Source: Pseudomonadales bacterium (GTDB taxonomy: Bacteria; Pseudomonadota; Gammaproteobacteria; Pseudomonadales; Ketobacteraceae). From it: DNA of 64,000 nucleotides. Shown here one piece after another: positions 1 through 8,462 of this stretch (position 1 is its first letter; the number at the start of each line of letters is the position of its first letter). The DNA lies in assembly GCA_002708905.1 (NCBI GenBank), contig PAPM01000024.1:186001-250000 (forward strand), given 5' to 3'. The notes beneath the pieces were generated by a model, which saw nothing but the letters and a program-made list of their open reading frames with translations, ran no database searches and had not been told where the DNA came from. A program made the position numbers and the translations under genes.

Positions 1-2
1 CT

Positions 3-65
3 CCAAAATATAGTGGGTTTGGCGGCGGTTGTGATGTGCGCTATGAGCAGGGTTACAACCCGTAA
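3..65 (+). CDS. Possible C-terminal tail of an unidentified gene (partial)
   Basis: A reading frame open from the window edge ends in TAA at 63-65. It encodes about 20 residues rich in Gly, Tyr and Asn and stops 2 bp before the stop codon of the convergent SDR gene. That tail-to-tail spacing is what a real gene end would give, but the piece is too short to assign to a family and could be chance. Confidence 0.3.
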   Translation, partial: PKYSGFGGGCDVRYEQGYNP

Positions 66-67
66 CC

Positions 68-898
68 TCACTCGGCAGGTTGGGCCTGCTCTTTCACCTG
101 TTGTGCCAGTTTGAGTTGGGCTTTCAAATGATTATCCAGGCTGTCCCTTTTGTAGTCCCACGCCAGGCGCGCTTTTTCATGGGGCATCAGCAGAAACTGG
201 TTGGAATCGACAGCATCGTAAATCATCCCCGCAATGTCGTCGGCACTGAGATCACTGGAACCCGCCACCAGTTTCTCCAGTTTTACCGACGTGGTTTTGT
301 CCGGGGAGCGCATGGATTCCCCCAAATTGGTTTTGAAGAACGAGGGGCACACGCAAGTCACTCCGATGCCCCAGGGTTGCAGTTCGGCCACCAGAGTTTC
401 TGATAGAGAAATGACTGCTGCTTTTGATACGTTGTAATTACTCATGCCGGGAGGATTGAGTAAGCCGGCCATGGAAGCGATGTTGACGAGGTGTCCGGAG
501 CCTTGTTCTTTCATAACAGGAACGCTGGCCTGACAACCCCGCAGCACGCCAAAGAAATTGATATCCATCACCCAGTCCCAGTCCTCACTGCTGACCCAGT
601 CGAAGGGACCACCCGCAGCCACCCCGGCATTGTTGATCATGACATCTATACCGCCCCAGCGCTTTTGGGTCGCGGCCACAGCGGACTGAACATCCTCTGA
701 TTTACGGACATCGCAGCGCTGATAGAACGCATCCACGCCACTCTGTTTCAGCTGATCCAGGGTTTCCTGGCCGCGCTCGTCGTTCAGGTCAACAATGGCA
801 ACATGGTGCCCGTGACTGGAGAATTTGAGTGCAATGGCTTTGCCTAGTCCACTGGCACCACCGGTAATCAATACCCGCTTTGATCCTGACCGATCCAT
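68..898 (-). CDS. SDR family NAD(P)-dependent oxidoreductase
   Basis: A 276-residue classical short-chain dehydrogenase/reductase. The N-terminal cofactor motif TGGASGLG (residues ~12-19), the NNAG motif (~90), a Ser in NIASMAG (~142) and the YNVSK catalytic Tyr/Lys (~155-159) are all present. The ATG start at 898 follows an AAGGGGAT ribosome-binding site. Conserved cofactor and catalytic residues imply a soluble NAD(P)(H)-linked alcohol/ketone oxidoreductase. The C-terminal region (FLLMPHEKARLAWDYKR) resembles SDRs annotated as acting on fatty or steroid-like substrates, but the substrate cannot be read from the sequence. It is divergent from the DUF4892 gene, with 143 bp between the starts. 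Confidence 0.88.
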   Translation of the reverse strand: MDRSGSKRVLITGGASGLGKAIALKFSSHGHHVAIVDLNDERGQETLDQLKQSGVDAFYQRCDVRKSEDVQSAVAATQKRWGGIDVMINNAGVAAGGPFDWVSSEDWDWVMDINFFGVLRGCQASVPVMKEQGSGHLVNIASMAGLLNPPGMSNYNVSKAAVISLSETLVAELQPWGIGVTCVCPSFFKTNLGESMRSPDKTTSVKLEKLVAGSSDLSADDIAGMIYDAVDSNQFLLMPHEKARLAWDYKRDSLDNHLKAQLKLAQQVKEQAQPAE

Positions 899-1041
899 GG
901 CGATCCCCTTGATATTTCGAAATTGGTATTAGGTTTTGTTCCCTGAAGCATGGTAGATCAAATTGTCTCGCAGTTGAACATTGCTTGAATACCTTTATGC
1001 CGTCTGCTAGTTTCTAAATCGCTGAGCCACCAAGGATTATT

Positions 1042-1890
1042 ATGAGCGTTTTCGGGAAAGCTGTTTTTCTGTTTGTTGTGTTTCTGGCCTGTTTCACCCA
1101 GCCTGCTGCCGCTGTCGAGCGGATATTCCAGCAGGCCAGGATGGTTTCTGAAAAACAGGATGATCTGCGGCACTACCTTTTACCCTTGGGCAGGGTCAAA
1201 CCTGACCGCAAATTAGGCCGGGATTTACCGGCAGAATACAAGCGGCTTGAGGGGGTGTTCGAGTCCGTAGTGTGGGAGCTAACCGGCAATCAAAGCATTG
1301 ATGAGTCCAAAGCCCAGGTCCAGGACTATATAGATTCAACCAAGTTCGAACTGCTTTTCGCCTGCTTTAGCCGGGATTGTGGGGAGAGTTTTGCCTGGGC
1401 TAATTCCGTATTTAATGAAGCATTGCTTTATGGAAATGACCGTACCCAGAGTCTTTGGGTGGTTAAGGATAGAGGCCAGCGTCGGTATCATGTGTTTTAC
1501 CTGATTGAAAGACCCAATCGTCGCTCCTATTTTTATGAAGAAACGCTGCATATACCGGATCTTGCGCTGGACGAATCCGTTATCCGGGAACTGCTGAAAA
1601 ACCAGGGACATGTGGTACTGGGGGAGGTGCCTCTGCTTGATGGTAGGGCAGACTTTAACCCGGTGCTGGAAAAGTTGCTCCCACATGCGGCTGCCATCCC
1701 GCCAAAACTGCTGGTGCTTCACCGCCATAACAGTGCCCTGGAGCAGACTGGATTGGCAGGGCAACTGGCACAGGTTCTGAAGGACAAGGGCATTGAAGTA
1801 GAAGTGCGGGATGTTGCCAATCTCGCCCCAAGGGTAAGCGCTCCCGGCAATGCCTGGGTGGAATGGGTAATGCCAGACTGGAAGCCTTAG
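1042..1890 (+). CDS. Secreted DUF4892 domain protein
   Basis: A 282-residue protein with a clear signal peptide (hydrophobic residues ~6-22, cleavage after AAA near residue 24). The mature part has the features I associate with DUF4892: an early LPLGR segment, an ELLFACFSRDCGESFAWAN stretch with paired cysteines, and an LYGNDRTQSLWV segment. The C-terminal third (VLGEVPLLDGRADFNPVLEK) looks like a degenerate OmpA-type fold. The start is an ATG with AAGGA 6 bp upstream. It is predicted to be periplasmic or outer-membrane associated. Function is unknown; it is found in Pseudomonas relatives. Confidence 0.8.
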   Translation: MSVFGKAVFLFVVFLACFTQPAAAVERIFQQARMVSEKQDDLRHYLLPLGRVKPDRKLGRDLPAEYKRLEGVFESVVWELTGNQSIDESKAQVQDYIDSTKFELLFACFSRDCGESFAWANSVFNEALLYGNDRTQSLWVVKDRGQRRYHVFYLIERPNRRSYFYEETLHIPDLALDESVIRELLKNQGHVVLGEVPLLDGRADFNPVLEKLLPHAAAIPPKLLVLHRHNSALEQTGLAGQLAQVLKDKGIEVEVRDVANLAPRVSAPGNAWVEWVMPDWKP

Positions 1891-2170
1891 GCTGAAAAAG
1901 GGATGTGATTCACAGTCGGGGTAAACCTAAATCTATTCTGGTTGAAAAATGATCAGTTGGGGCTATCTTCCTTACTACCCCTGATCGACCAAGAGTGTGC
2001 GTCCCGTGAAACCAGCCACCCCTTTGCCGCGCAGCCGCAAGCCCAATCCCACCTGCCGTCAGCGTCGACAGAAGAATCGGGCCCTGCTTCGATCCCGAAT
2101 GCGCACACGGCGTTAGAGGATTCCCGCTTAACCATGTAAAATCCCGTTCTTTTACTGCGGACGAGATAAC

Positions 2171-3121
2171 ATGGTTGCGCTCATCGATACCAGCGAAGAC
2201 ATCCTCAATTGCCAAGAGGCCATTGCCGACCTGACCACGATTCGTGATTTCCTGCGTTGGTCGGTGAGCCTGTTCAATGAACATCAACTGGTGCTGGGCC
2301 ATGGCTTTGATGATCCCTGGGATGAAGCGGTCGCCCTGATATTGCATGCGCTGCATTTACCCTGGGACATTGATGTTCGGATTCAGGATGCTCGGGTTCT
2401 GCCCTCTGAGCGAAAAGTTATATGTGATCTGCTGACCCGACGCGTAGTGGAGCGGGTCCCCACCGCCTATTTAACAGGCATTGGCTGGTTTGCCAGCATT
2501 CCTTTCAAAGTGGACCAGAGGGTGCTGATCCCACGATCTCCCATTGGTGAGCTGATTGAAAACCAGTTCAGCCCCTGGATCGACGCTGATCAAGTGGAAA
2601 GCATTCTGGACATGTGCACCGGCAGCGGCTGCATTGGAATGGCCTGTGCTCAATACTTTCCGGATGCGATGGTAGATTGTACCGATCTCAGTGAAGACGC
2701 CCTGGATGTGGCTGAACGCAATGTGCAGGAGCTGGGCTTCGAGCAGCAGGTCAATGTGATTTACTCGGACTTGTTTGAAGCCCTGGATGGCCGGACCTAC
2801 GATATCATCGTGTCCAATCCCCCCTATGTGGACAAGCAGGATATGGATGCCCTGGCCGATGAGTTTCACCATGAACCCCGCATGGGACTGGAGGCCGGTG
2901 TCGACGGTCTGGATATTGTGCGTCGCATGTTGCCGGAGCTTTCCCGTCACCTTAATCCTGGGGGAATTGCGGTCATAGAGGTGGGCAATTCCTGGGAGGC
3001 GTTGGAGGAGGCGTATCCCAATGTGGGCTTCACCTGGCTGGAGTTTGAGCGGGGTGGGATCGGGGTTTTCCTGTTGACCAAGGAACAGATTGATCACCAT
3101 CAAGCTGACTTTGTTCTTTAG
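2171..3121 (+). CDS. prmB: 50S ribosomal protein L3 glutamine methyltransferase PrmB
   Basis: A 316-residue class I SAM-dependent methyltransferase. It has an N-terminal helical domain (~1-115), the SAM-binding motif LDMCTGSGCIGMA (~150) and the NPPYVD motif (~215) that holds the target glutamine amide. The family methylates N5 of a Gln in ribosomal protein L3. PrmB differs from its paralog PrmC (release-factor methyltransferase) in its N-terminal domain and the MCTGSGCI form of motif I, both matching here. A location just upstream of aroC is typical in gammaproteobacteria. The 280-bp gap before it probably holds its promoter. Confidence 0.95.
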   Translation: MVALIDTSEDILNCQEAIADLTTIRDFLRWSVSLFNEHQLVLGHGFDDPWDEAVALILHALHLPWDIDVRIQDARVLPSERKVICDLLTRRVVERVPTAYLTGIGWFASIPFKVDQRVLIPRSPIGELIENQFSPWIDADQVESILDMCTGSGCIGMACAQYFPDAMVDCTDLSEDALDVAERNVQELGFEQQVNVIYSDLFEALDGRTYDIIVSNPPYVDKQDMDALADEFHHEPRMGLEAGVDGLDIVRRMLPELSRHLNPGGIAVIEVGNSWEALEEAYPNVGFTWLEFERGGIGVFLLTKEQIDHHQADFVL

Positions 3122-3194
3122 GAGGTTATCTCAACTGGCTGTTTTATATATAAATAGCGGTGTCTAAATTGATTTAGCATGTTTGCAGGGCGGC

Positions 3195-3206
3195 AGGTAT
3201 AATGGC
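3195..3206 (+). promoter_or_regulatory. Probable aroC promoter -10 element
   Basis: A perfect TATAAT lies at 3198-3203, 38 bp before the aroC start. No good -35 hexamer is seen at the expected distance (TAGCAT at 3175-3180), so the promoter is either weak or activator-dependent. Confidence 0.4.
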
Positions 3207-3241
3207 GCCCTGATTGACTACCAGCGGATTCAAAGCAAATC

Positions 3242-4345
3242 ATGTCAGGAAATACTTTCGGAAAGCTGTTTACCGTCACCACCTTCGGCGAGAGCCACGG
3301 CATCGCCCTCGGCTGCATCGTGGATGGTTGTCCTCCGGGTCTTGAGCTTTCTGAAGCGGATCTGCAACTGGATCTGGATCGCCGCAAACCGGGTACTTCG
3401 AAGTACAGTACCCAGCGCCGTGAAGACGATGAAGTACAGATCCTCTCCGGTGTGTTCGAAGGTAAAACCACAGGTACGCCGATTGGGTTGCTGATCAAAA
3501 ACAAGGATCAGAAATCCAAGGATTATTCCGATATTAAAGATACCTTTCGACCGGCCCATGCTGACTACACCTACCAGCAGAAATACGGTGTGCGGGATTA
3601 CCGCGGTGGCGGTCGTTCATCCGCCCGTGAAACCGCCATGCGGGTCGCCGCCGGGGCCATTGCAAAGAAATACTTGAAAGAAAAATTCGGTATTGAAATC
3701 CGTGGTTATGTAGCCCAGATCGGCGACATCAAGCCCAAAACCTTTGCTTGGGATCAAGTTGAGCAAAATCCCTTCTTCTGCCCCGATGCCTCGGTGGTGC
3801 CGGAAATGGAAGCGCTGATTGACCAGTTGCGCCGGGACGGCAGTTCCATCGGCGCCAAGGTGACAGTAATCGCCACAGGCGTCATGCCTGGTCTGGGGGA
3901 GCCCATTTTTGACCGTCTGGATGCCGACCTGGCCCATGCGCTGATGAGCATCAATGCCGTAAAAGGCATCGAGATCGGTGCCGGATTCGATTCGGTGACT
4001 CAGCGTGGGGAAGAGCACCGTGATGAAATGACACCGGACGGATTTCTCTCCAACAATGCCGGCGGTATTCTGGGAGGGATTTCTTCAGGGCAGGATATTG
4101 TGGCTCACATCGCCTTGAAACCCACCTCCAGCCTGCGTATTCCAGGGCGCAGTATCGACAAAGCCGGGAACCCGGTCGAAGTAGTGACCACCGGTCGACA
4201 CGACCCCTGTGTAGGCGTACGCGCCACTCCTATTGCCGAAGCCATGATGGCGATGGTGTTGATGGACCACCTGTTGCGTCATCGGGGTCAGAACGCTGAG
4301 GTTGACAGCGGGACGCCGGTGATTCCGGGATCCGTTCAGGAATAA
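3242..4345 (+). CDS. aroC: Chorismate synthase
   Basis: A 367-residue enzyme making chorismate from 5-enolpyruvylshikimate-3-phosphate, the last step of the shikimate pathway, using reduced FMN. The opening [16 protein letters not shown], the [13 protein letters not shown] block (~120) and the [17 protein letters not shown] block near the C-terminus are family signatures. Length is normal. The MFS gene begins 3 bp after the stop, so the two are likely cotranscribed. Chorismate feeds the tryptophan and folate genes found later in this window. Confidence 0.98.
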   Translation: MSGNTFGKLFTVTTFGESHGIALGCIVDGCPPGLELSEADLQLDLDRRKPGTSKYSTQRREDDEVQILSGVFEGKTTGTPIGLLIKNKDQKSKDYSDIKDTFRPAHADYTYQQKYGVRDYRGGGRSSARETAMRVAAGAIAKKYLKEKFGIEIRGYVAQIGDIKPKTFAWDQVEQNPFFCPDASVVPEMEALIDQLRRDGSSIGAKVTVIATGVMPGLGEPIFDRLDADLAHALMSINAVKGIEIGAGFDSVTQRGEEHRDEMTPDGFLSNNAGGILGGISSGQDIVAHIALKPTSSLRIPGRSIDKAGNPVEVVTTGRHDPCVGVRATPIAEAMMAMVLMDHLLRHRGQNAEVDSGTPVIPGSVQE

Positions 4346-4348
4346 TCG

Positions 4349-5530
4349 GTGTCTGTTAAGGTTCCCTATTGGCGCCTGTCAGCATTCTATTTCAGTTACT
4401 TTGGGCTGCTGGGCTCCATGTTGCCGTTCTGGGGCCTGTATTTGCGTGAGCAGGGCTTTTCACTGTCAGAAATCGGCCAGCTGATGGCGATCCTGGTGGG
4501 TACCAAGCTGGTTGCGCCCAACGTGTGGGGGTGGCTGGCGGATCACACCGGTAAGCGCATGCGGATCATTCGGATTGGTGCGCTGTTGGCGCTGATGATT
4601 TTCGGCTTCATGTTCACCGAACCTGCCTTCTGGGGCATGGCCTTGGTGATGGCGGGTTTCAGCTTCTTCTGGAATGCGATTCTGCCGCAATTTGAGGTGG
4701 TGACCCTGCGCCATCTGCATACCGCCACAGAGCAATACAGTCGTATCAGAGTATGGGGCTCGGTGGGGTTTGTAATCGCCGTTGTGGGGTTAGGCTGGTT
4801 CTTTGAGCGTGCTTCGTTGCAAATCCTGCCGGCTATTCTGCTTGGCTTGTTGGCGCTCATTGTGATTTCGAGTTTCTCTGTGGGCAGTCCTCCGGGACAA
4901 CGAGGGAATAGGGGAAGCTTGTCCTCCTTTCTTCAGGAGTTAAGAGCACCACAGCCTATCTTGTTTTTCAGCATCTGCTTTCTGCTGCAGATTTCGCACG
5001 GACCCTATTACACCTTTTTCTCAATCTATCTGGAAGATTTTGGCTACAGCAAAACTTTGATAGGGTGGTTGTGGGCGTTGGGCGTCATTGCGGAAATCGT
5101 GGTTTTTCTAATTGTTCATCGCATGTTCGAGCGCTTTTCGGTGAGGGGCTTGGCAACAGCCTGTCTGGTGCTGGCGGCGTTGCGCTGGCTGGTGACGGGG
5201 CTGTTCCCTGAGAACCTGCCCATTATTCTGGTCGCGCAGATCAGTCACGCGGCCACCTTCGGCGTTTTTCATGCTATTGCCATGCATCTGATCCATCAGT
5301 ATTTCAGCACCGCGGCCTCTGGTCAGGGGCAGGCCATGTACAGCGCGCTCAGTTTCGGGGCAGGGGGCGCAATCGGTGCCTTTCTTTCCGGGTTCATTGT
5401 TGAAAACTGGGGTGGTTCCATGGCTTACTTTATGGCAGCGGGGGTGGCAATGGCTGCTGCTGTCTTGGCGCTGGCATTGTCCACACATTCATCTTACAGG
5501 GTATCCCATGACGGAACTCAATCAGCTTAA
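4349..5530 (+). CDS. MFS transporter, PPP/MFS_1-like family
   Basis: A 393-residue protein with about 12 hydrophobic segments, opening with YWRLSAFYFSYFGLLGSMLP, typical of the MFS_1-like group to which the phenylpropionate permease HcaT belongs. The start is GTG, 3 bp after the aroC stop. The C-terminal end overlaps the mtnB start by 23 bp. The substrate is unknown. The same aroC-MFS-mtnB order occurs in Pseudomonas, so a link to methylthio-sugar or sulfur-compound movement is possible but unproven. Confidence 0.88.
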   Translation: MSVKVPYWRLSAFYFSYFGLLGSMLPFWGLYLREQGFSLSEIGQLMAILVGTKLVAPNVWGWLADHTGKRMRIIRIGALLALMIFGFMFTEPAFWGMALVMAGFSFFWNAILPQFEVVTLRHLHTATEQYSRIRVWGSVGFVIAVVGLGWFFERASLQILPAILLGLLALIVISSFSVGSPPGQRGNRGSLSSFLQELRAPQPILFFSICFLLQISHGPYYTFFSIYLEDFGYSKTLIGWLWALGVIAEIVVFLIVHRMFERFSVRGLATACLVLAALRWLVTGLFPENLPIILVAQISHAATFGVFHAIAMHLIHQYFSTAASGQGQAMYSALSFGAGGAIGAFLSGFIVENWGGSMAYFMAAGVAMAAAVLALALSTHSSYRVSHDGTQSA

Positions 5531-6122
5531 GCAAGACATAATCAACATCGGTCGTTGGGTGGACTCCCACAATTGGTGTCCGGCCACCAGTGGTAACCTC
5601 TCTGCCAGAATTGATGATCAACGGATTTTGATTACGGTGTCCGGTAATGCCAAGGGCAGCCTGACGGAACAGGATTTGATGGAAGTGGATTCCAAGGGAA
5701 ACCCCTTCAACAGCGAAAAGCGCCCTTCGGCAGAAACCCTGCTCCATGCTCTGATATACGGTCATGTCAAGGACGCCCGCTACATCATTCATACTCACTC
5801 GGTCTATGGTACGGTCTTCAGTCGAGCGATTTGGAATGGCGAAATCCGCTTCAACAACTATGAAATGCAAAAGGCTTTTCGAGGCGTAACCACCCATGAG
5901 CAGGAAATGGTGGTGCCGGTCTATGCCAATAATCAGGATATGATGGAGCTGGCCAAAGTGGTGGATGCCTATTTGAGTGATAACCCTGCCTGTCCTGCCT
6001 TTATTTTGGCCGGGCATGGCATCTACAGTTGGGGCAGTTCTGTTGCTGAAGCCAAGCGTCATAGCGAAGCCATGGAGTTTCTGATGGAATGCGAATACAA
6101 AAGCTGCTTGCTGCTTAAATAG
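5508..6122 (+). CDS. mtnB: Methylthioribulose-1-phosphate dehydratase
   Basis: A 204-residue class II aldolase-fold enzyme of the methionine salvage pathway. It dehydrates 5-methylthioribulose-1-phosphate to the diketo intermediate. Visible motifs are the phosphate-binding CPATSGNLSARI (~24-35), the metal-binding His pair in IIHTHSVYGTVFSR and a late His in LAGHGIYSWG. The reading frame extends further upstream, but the ATG at 5508 gives the conserved MTEL...IGRWVDSHNW start and has AGGG upstream. It overlaps the MFS stop by 23 bp and is followed 11 bp later by mtnD. Confidence 0.95.
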   Translation: MTELNQLKQDIINIGRWVDSHNWCPATSGNLSARIDDQRILITVSGNAKGSLTEQDLMEVDSKGNPFNSEKRPSAETLLHALIYGHVKDARYIIHTHSVYGTVFSRAIWNGEIRFNNYEMQKAFRGVTTHEQEMVVPVYANNQDMMELAKVVDAYLSDNPACPAFILAGHGIYSWGSSVAEAKRHSEAMEFLMECEYKSCLLLK

Positions 6123-6133
6123 AGGAAATAATA

Positions 6134-6688
6134 ATGAGCACACTGTATGTTTTTAACGATAAAAGTGCAGCCCAGGCGGATGTGGTGACACAGGATTTGG
6201 CCGAGATCGCCCGTGTTTTGGCTACTAAGGGCATACGCTTTGAGCAATGGGAAGCCAATTTCCCGATCACTGCAGAATCGACTTCAGAAGAAATTCTGGC
6301 AGCCTATGGGGATTCCATAGCCCAGCTTAAAGAAGAGGGCGGTTACCAGACTGCGGATGTGATCAACATGACGCCGGATCATCCAGACAAGATTGCCCTG
6401 CGCAATAAATTCCTGAGTGAGCATACTCATTCCGAAGATGAAGTCCGTTTTTTCGTGAAAGGAGATGGGCTGTTCTATCTGCACCTGGATGATGGCGTTT
6501 ATGCCGTACAGTGCTGTAAGAATGATTTGATCAGCGTACCTGCCAATACCCAGCACTGGTTTGATATGGGCGACAGCCCGAACTTTACGGCTGTGCGCCT
6601 GTTTACCAATCCGGATGGCTGGGTGGCAAACTTCACCGGGGAAAAGATCGCGGATGAGTTTCCCCGTTACGAGGCATTGGCCAAGTGA
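6134..6688 (+). CDS. mtnD: Acireductone dioxygenase
   Basis: A 184-residue cupin that oxidises acireductone in methionine salvage. The metal ligands are intact: H97, H99 and E103 in EHTHSEDE, and H141 in NTQHWFDMG. With Fe(II) the family yields the methionine precursor 2-keto-4-methylthiobutyrate; with Ni(II) it makes methylthiopropionate, formate and CO. Sequence cannot tell which metal is used. SD-like AGAGGAAATAAT precedes the ATG. Its stop overlaps the mtnC GTG start by 4 bp. Confidence 0.97.
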   Translation: MSTLYVFNDKSAAQADVVTQDLAEIARVLATKGIRFEQWEANFPITAESTSEEILAAYGDSIAQLKEEGGYQTADVINMTPDHPDKIALRNKFLSEHTHSEDEVRFFVKGDGLFYLHLDDGVYAVQCCKNDLISVPANTQHWFDMGDSPNFTAVRLFTNPDGWVANFTGEKIADEFPRYEALAK

Positions 6689-7377
6689 GTATCAAAGCGA
6701 TCGTAACGGACATTGAGGGGACCACCACCAGTATCTCCTTTGTGGCAGATACCCTGTTCCCTTATGCCAAAGCGCGCATCCAACAGTTCATTGTGGATAA
6801 CGCTGGCGTTCCCGCCGTAGAGCAGGAAATTGAAGCCGTGAGGGCTGAGGCAGGTGAGCCTGGTGCCAGCCTCGAACGGGTGGGAGATATCCTGGTCAGT
6901 TGGATTGAGCAGGATCTCAAAATTACTCCCTTAAAAACATTGCAGGGCATGATCTGGCGGGCGGGTTATGAAGATGGCAGCCTGAAGGGCCATCTGTACC
7001 CGGAGGTGGCGGGCGTTCTGTCGCAATGGAAAGAGCGAGGCATTTACCTCAGCGTTTATTCATCCGGGTCTGAAGCCGCGCAAAAGCTTCTGTTTGGCTA
7101 CAGTGTTGCCGGTGACCTGACGCCCTTGTTCGACCACTTCTTTGATACTCGAATCGGTGGCAAGCGCGAAGCCGAATCCTATCAATACATTAAAAACACG
7201 CTTGGGTTTGAAGGGCGTGAGATCCTGTTCCTCTCCGATGTGGTGGCTGAATTGGATGCCGCGCAGGAAGCCGGTTTGGTCACCCTGGCGTTGGATCGGG
7301 AGTGTATAGGTGAAGGTTTTGCCTCTCATCCCCATGTGACAGATTTCAGCCACATAGACCTGGCACGGTTGGCCTGA
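6685..7377 (+). CDS. mtnC: Enolase-phosphatase E1
   Basis: A 230-residue HAD-family bifunctional enzyme that enolises and dephosphorylates the MtnB product to give acireductone for MtnD. Motif I VTDIEGTTTSISFV holds the Asp nucleophile, YSSGS (~115) is motif II, and LFLSDVVAELDAA (~180) carries the Mg-binding acidic residues. Translation starts at GTG within the mtnD stop (GTGA), which indicates coupling. mtnA, mtnN/mtnP and the final aminotransferase are not in the window. Confidence 0.95.
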   Translation: MSIKAIVTDIEGTTTSISFVADTLFPYAKARIQQFIVDNAGVPAVEQEIEAVRAEAGEPGASLERVGDILVSWIEQDLKITPLKTLQGMIWRAGYEDGSLKGHLYPEVAGVLSQWKERGIYLSVYSSGSEAAQKLLFGYSVAGDLTPLFDHFFDTRIGGKREAESYQYIKNTLGFEGREILFLSDVVAELDAAQEAGLVTLALDRECIGEGFASHPHVTDFSHIDLARLA

Positions 7378-7381
7378 TGAT

Positions 7382-7792
7382 ATGGAGCATGTACTGTTTG
7401 CCTACGGTACGTTACAACTGCCTGAAGTAATGGAAAGATTGCTGGGGCGAACCGTGCAGGGGACTCCCGCGGTACTCGAGGATTTTCGCAGCGGTCTGGT
7501 GGCCAGGGCGAATTTCCCGGGTATCGTCCCCCAGGTCGGGGAAACCGTTATCGGCACGAGACTCACCGGGTTTACCCAGGATGACTTGCGAGCGCTTGAT
7601 CGGTACGAGGGCGAGCTCTATCGTCGTATAAGGGTAAGTGTACGTTTGGAAGGCTCGCCGCCTCATTTGATTAAACCAAGCTGGGTCTATTGCATGGCGC
7701 CTTGGGCCCATGCCAGGGTCACCAGTACACCCTGGACAATCGACTGGTATCGGCAATTTGGCAGGAAAGGCCGGCTAACTTATCGATATTGA
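7382..7792 (+). CDS. Gamma-glutamylcyclotransferase-like (AIG2/GGCT) family protein
   Basis: A 136-residue small protein with the family opening LFAYGTLQLPEVM (the YGTL loop binds the gamma-glutamyl group). ALDRYEGELYRRIRV (~75-89) supplies the Glu that is catalytic in active members. It starts 4 bp after the mtnC stop, so it is likely the last gene of the mtn operon. The family opens gamma-glutamyl amides into 5-oxoproline; the actual substrate here is unknown. Confidence 0.85.
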   Translation: MEHVLFAYGTLQLPEVMERLLGRTVQGTPAVLEDFRSGLVARANFPGIVPQVGETVIGTRLTGFTQDDLRALDRYEGELYRRIRVSVRLEGSPPHLIKPSWVYCMAPWAHARVTSTPWTIDWYRQFGRKGRLTYRY

Positions 7793-7859
7793 TCTTATCC
7801 ATATTAGCCTCACCCGCATCAATCAGATTTATTGCATATAGTCAGTCTAACCTTCCGTC

Positions 7860-8462
7860 TTAAAGCGATTTCACCATCAGTATCCAGTTGCCTTCCTGTT
7901 CACAGCCTTCATATTGGACGATGGGGCGGCTCGCGTTAGCCCGGTAACCAAGTTTTTCATAGAGCTTTCTGGCAGGATTGTGCTCGGCAACAATGAGGCT
8001 GATCTCCCGGCATTCTGCATCCAGTGCCAGTTTTTCTGAAAACAGCATTAAAGTAGTTCCGTAGCCGTTGCCCCGCTGCTCTTTGAAGGTTGCTAATACG
8101 TTTAAGTACCAGGAGCGGGGAGCATGAGCCTCCAGCTCCAACAGAGGTAAAACCGGTGCCGGTACGTCAGCCCATTCAGCCGGGTCAAATGCATCAGGCT
8201 GGCGGTAACCTATAACGGTGGCGATTGCCCGGCCTGCTTGCTCAATAACGTAAGCGTTGCGATAGCTAAAGCCGCCGGCTTCCCGACAGGCTCGTTGTCG
8301 CCCAACCTCAAAGGGTGATTGGCCAGGTTCTGCAGACTGACTCCAAAGGTAGTAGGGCAGTCCCTCGCCTGCGAGATTGACCAGATAGGCTAACTCGGGG
8401 GCATGGGCATGTGTTGCCGTTTTGATGTCCGGGGCTTGGGTGTCTGTATTAAAAACAGGCAT
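7860..8462 (-). CDS. GNAT family N-acetyltransferase
   Basis: About 200 residues with the GNAT acetyl-CoA site RGNGYGTTLM (~130) and a C-terminal AEHNPARKLYEKLGYR block typical of the fold. I chose the ATG at 8462 (MPVFNTDT). A GTG at 8498 with a good GGAGG is possible, but that GGAGG lies inside the conserved GGCC codons of the upstream gene, so it is probably coincidental. The start overlaps the end of the methyltransferase gene by 14 bp, so the two are probably co-translated. The acetyl acceptor is unknown. Confidence 0.85.
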   Translation of the reverse strand: MPVFNTDTQAPDIKTATHAHAPELAYLVNLAGEGLPYYLWSQSAEPGQSPFEVGRQRACREAGGFSYRNAYVIEQAGRAIATVIGYRQPDAFDPAEWADVPAPVLPLLELEAHAPRSWYLNVLATFKEQRGNGYGTTLMLFSEKLALDAECREISLIVAEHNPARKLYEKLGYRANASRPIVQYEGCEQEGNWILMVKSL

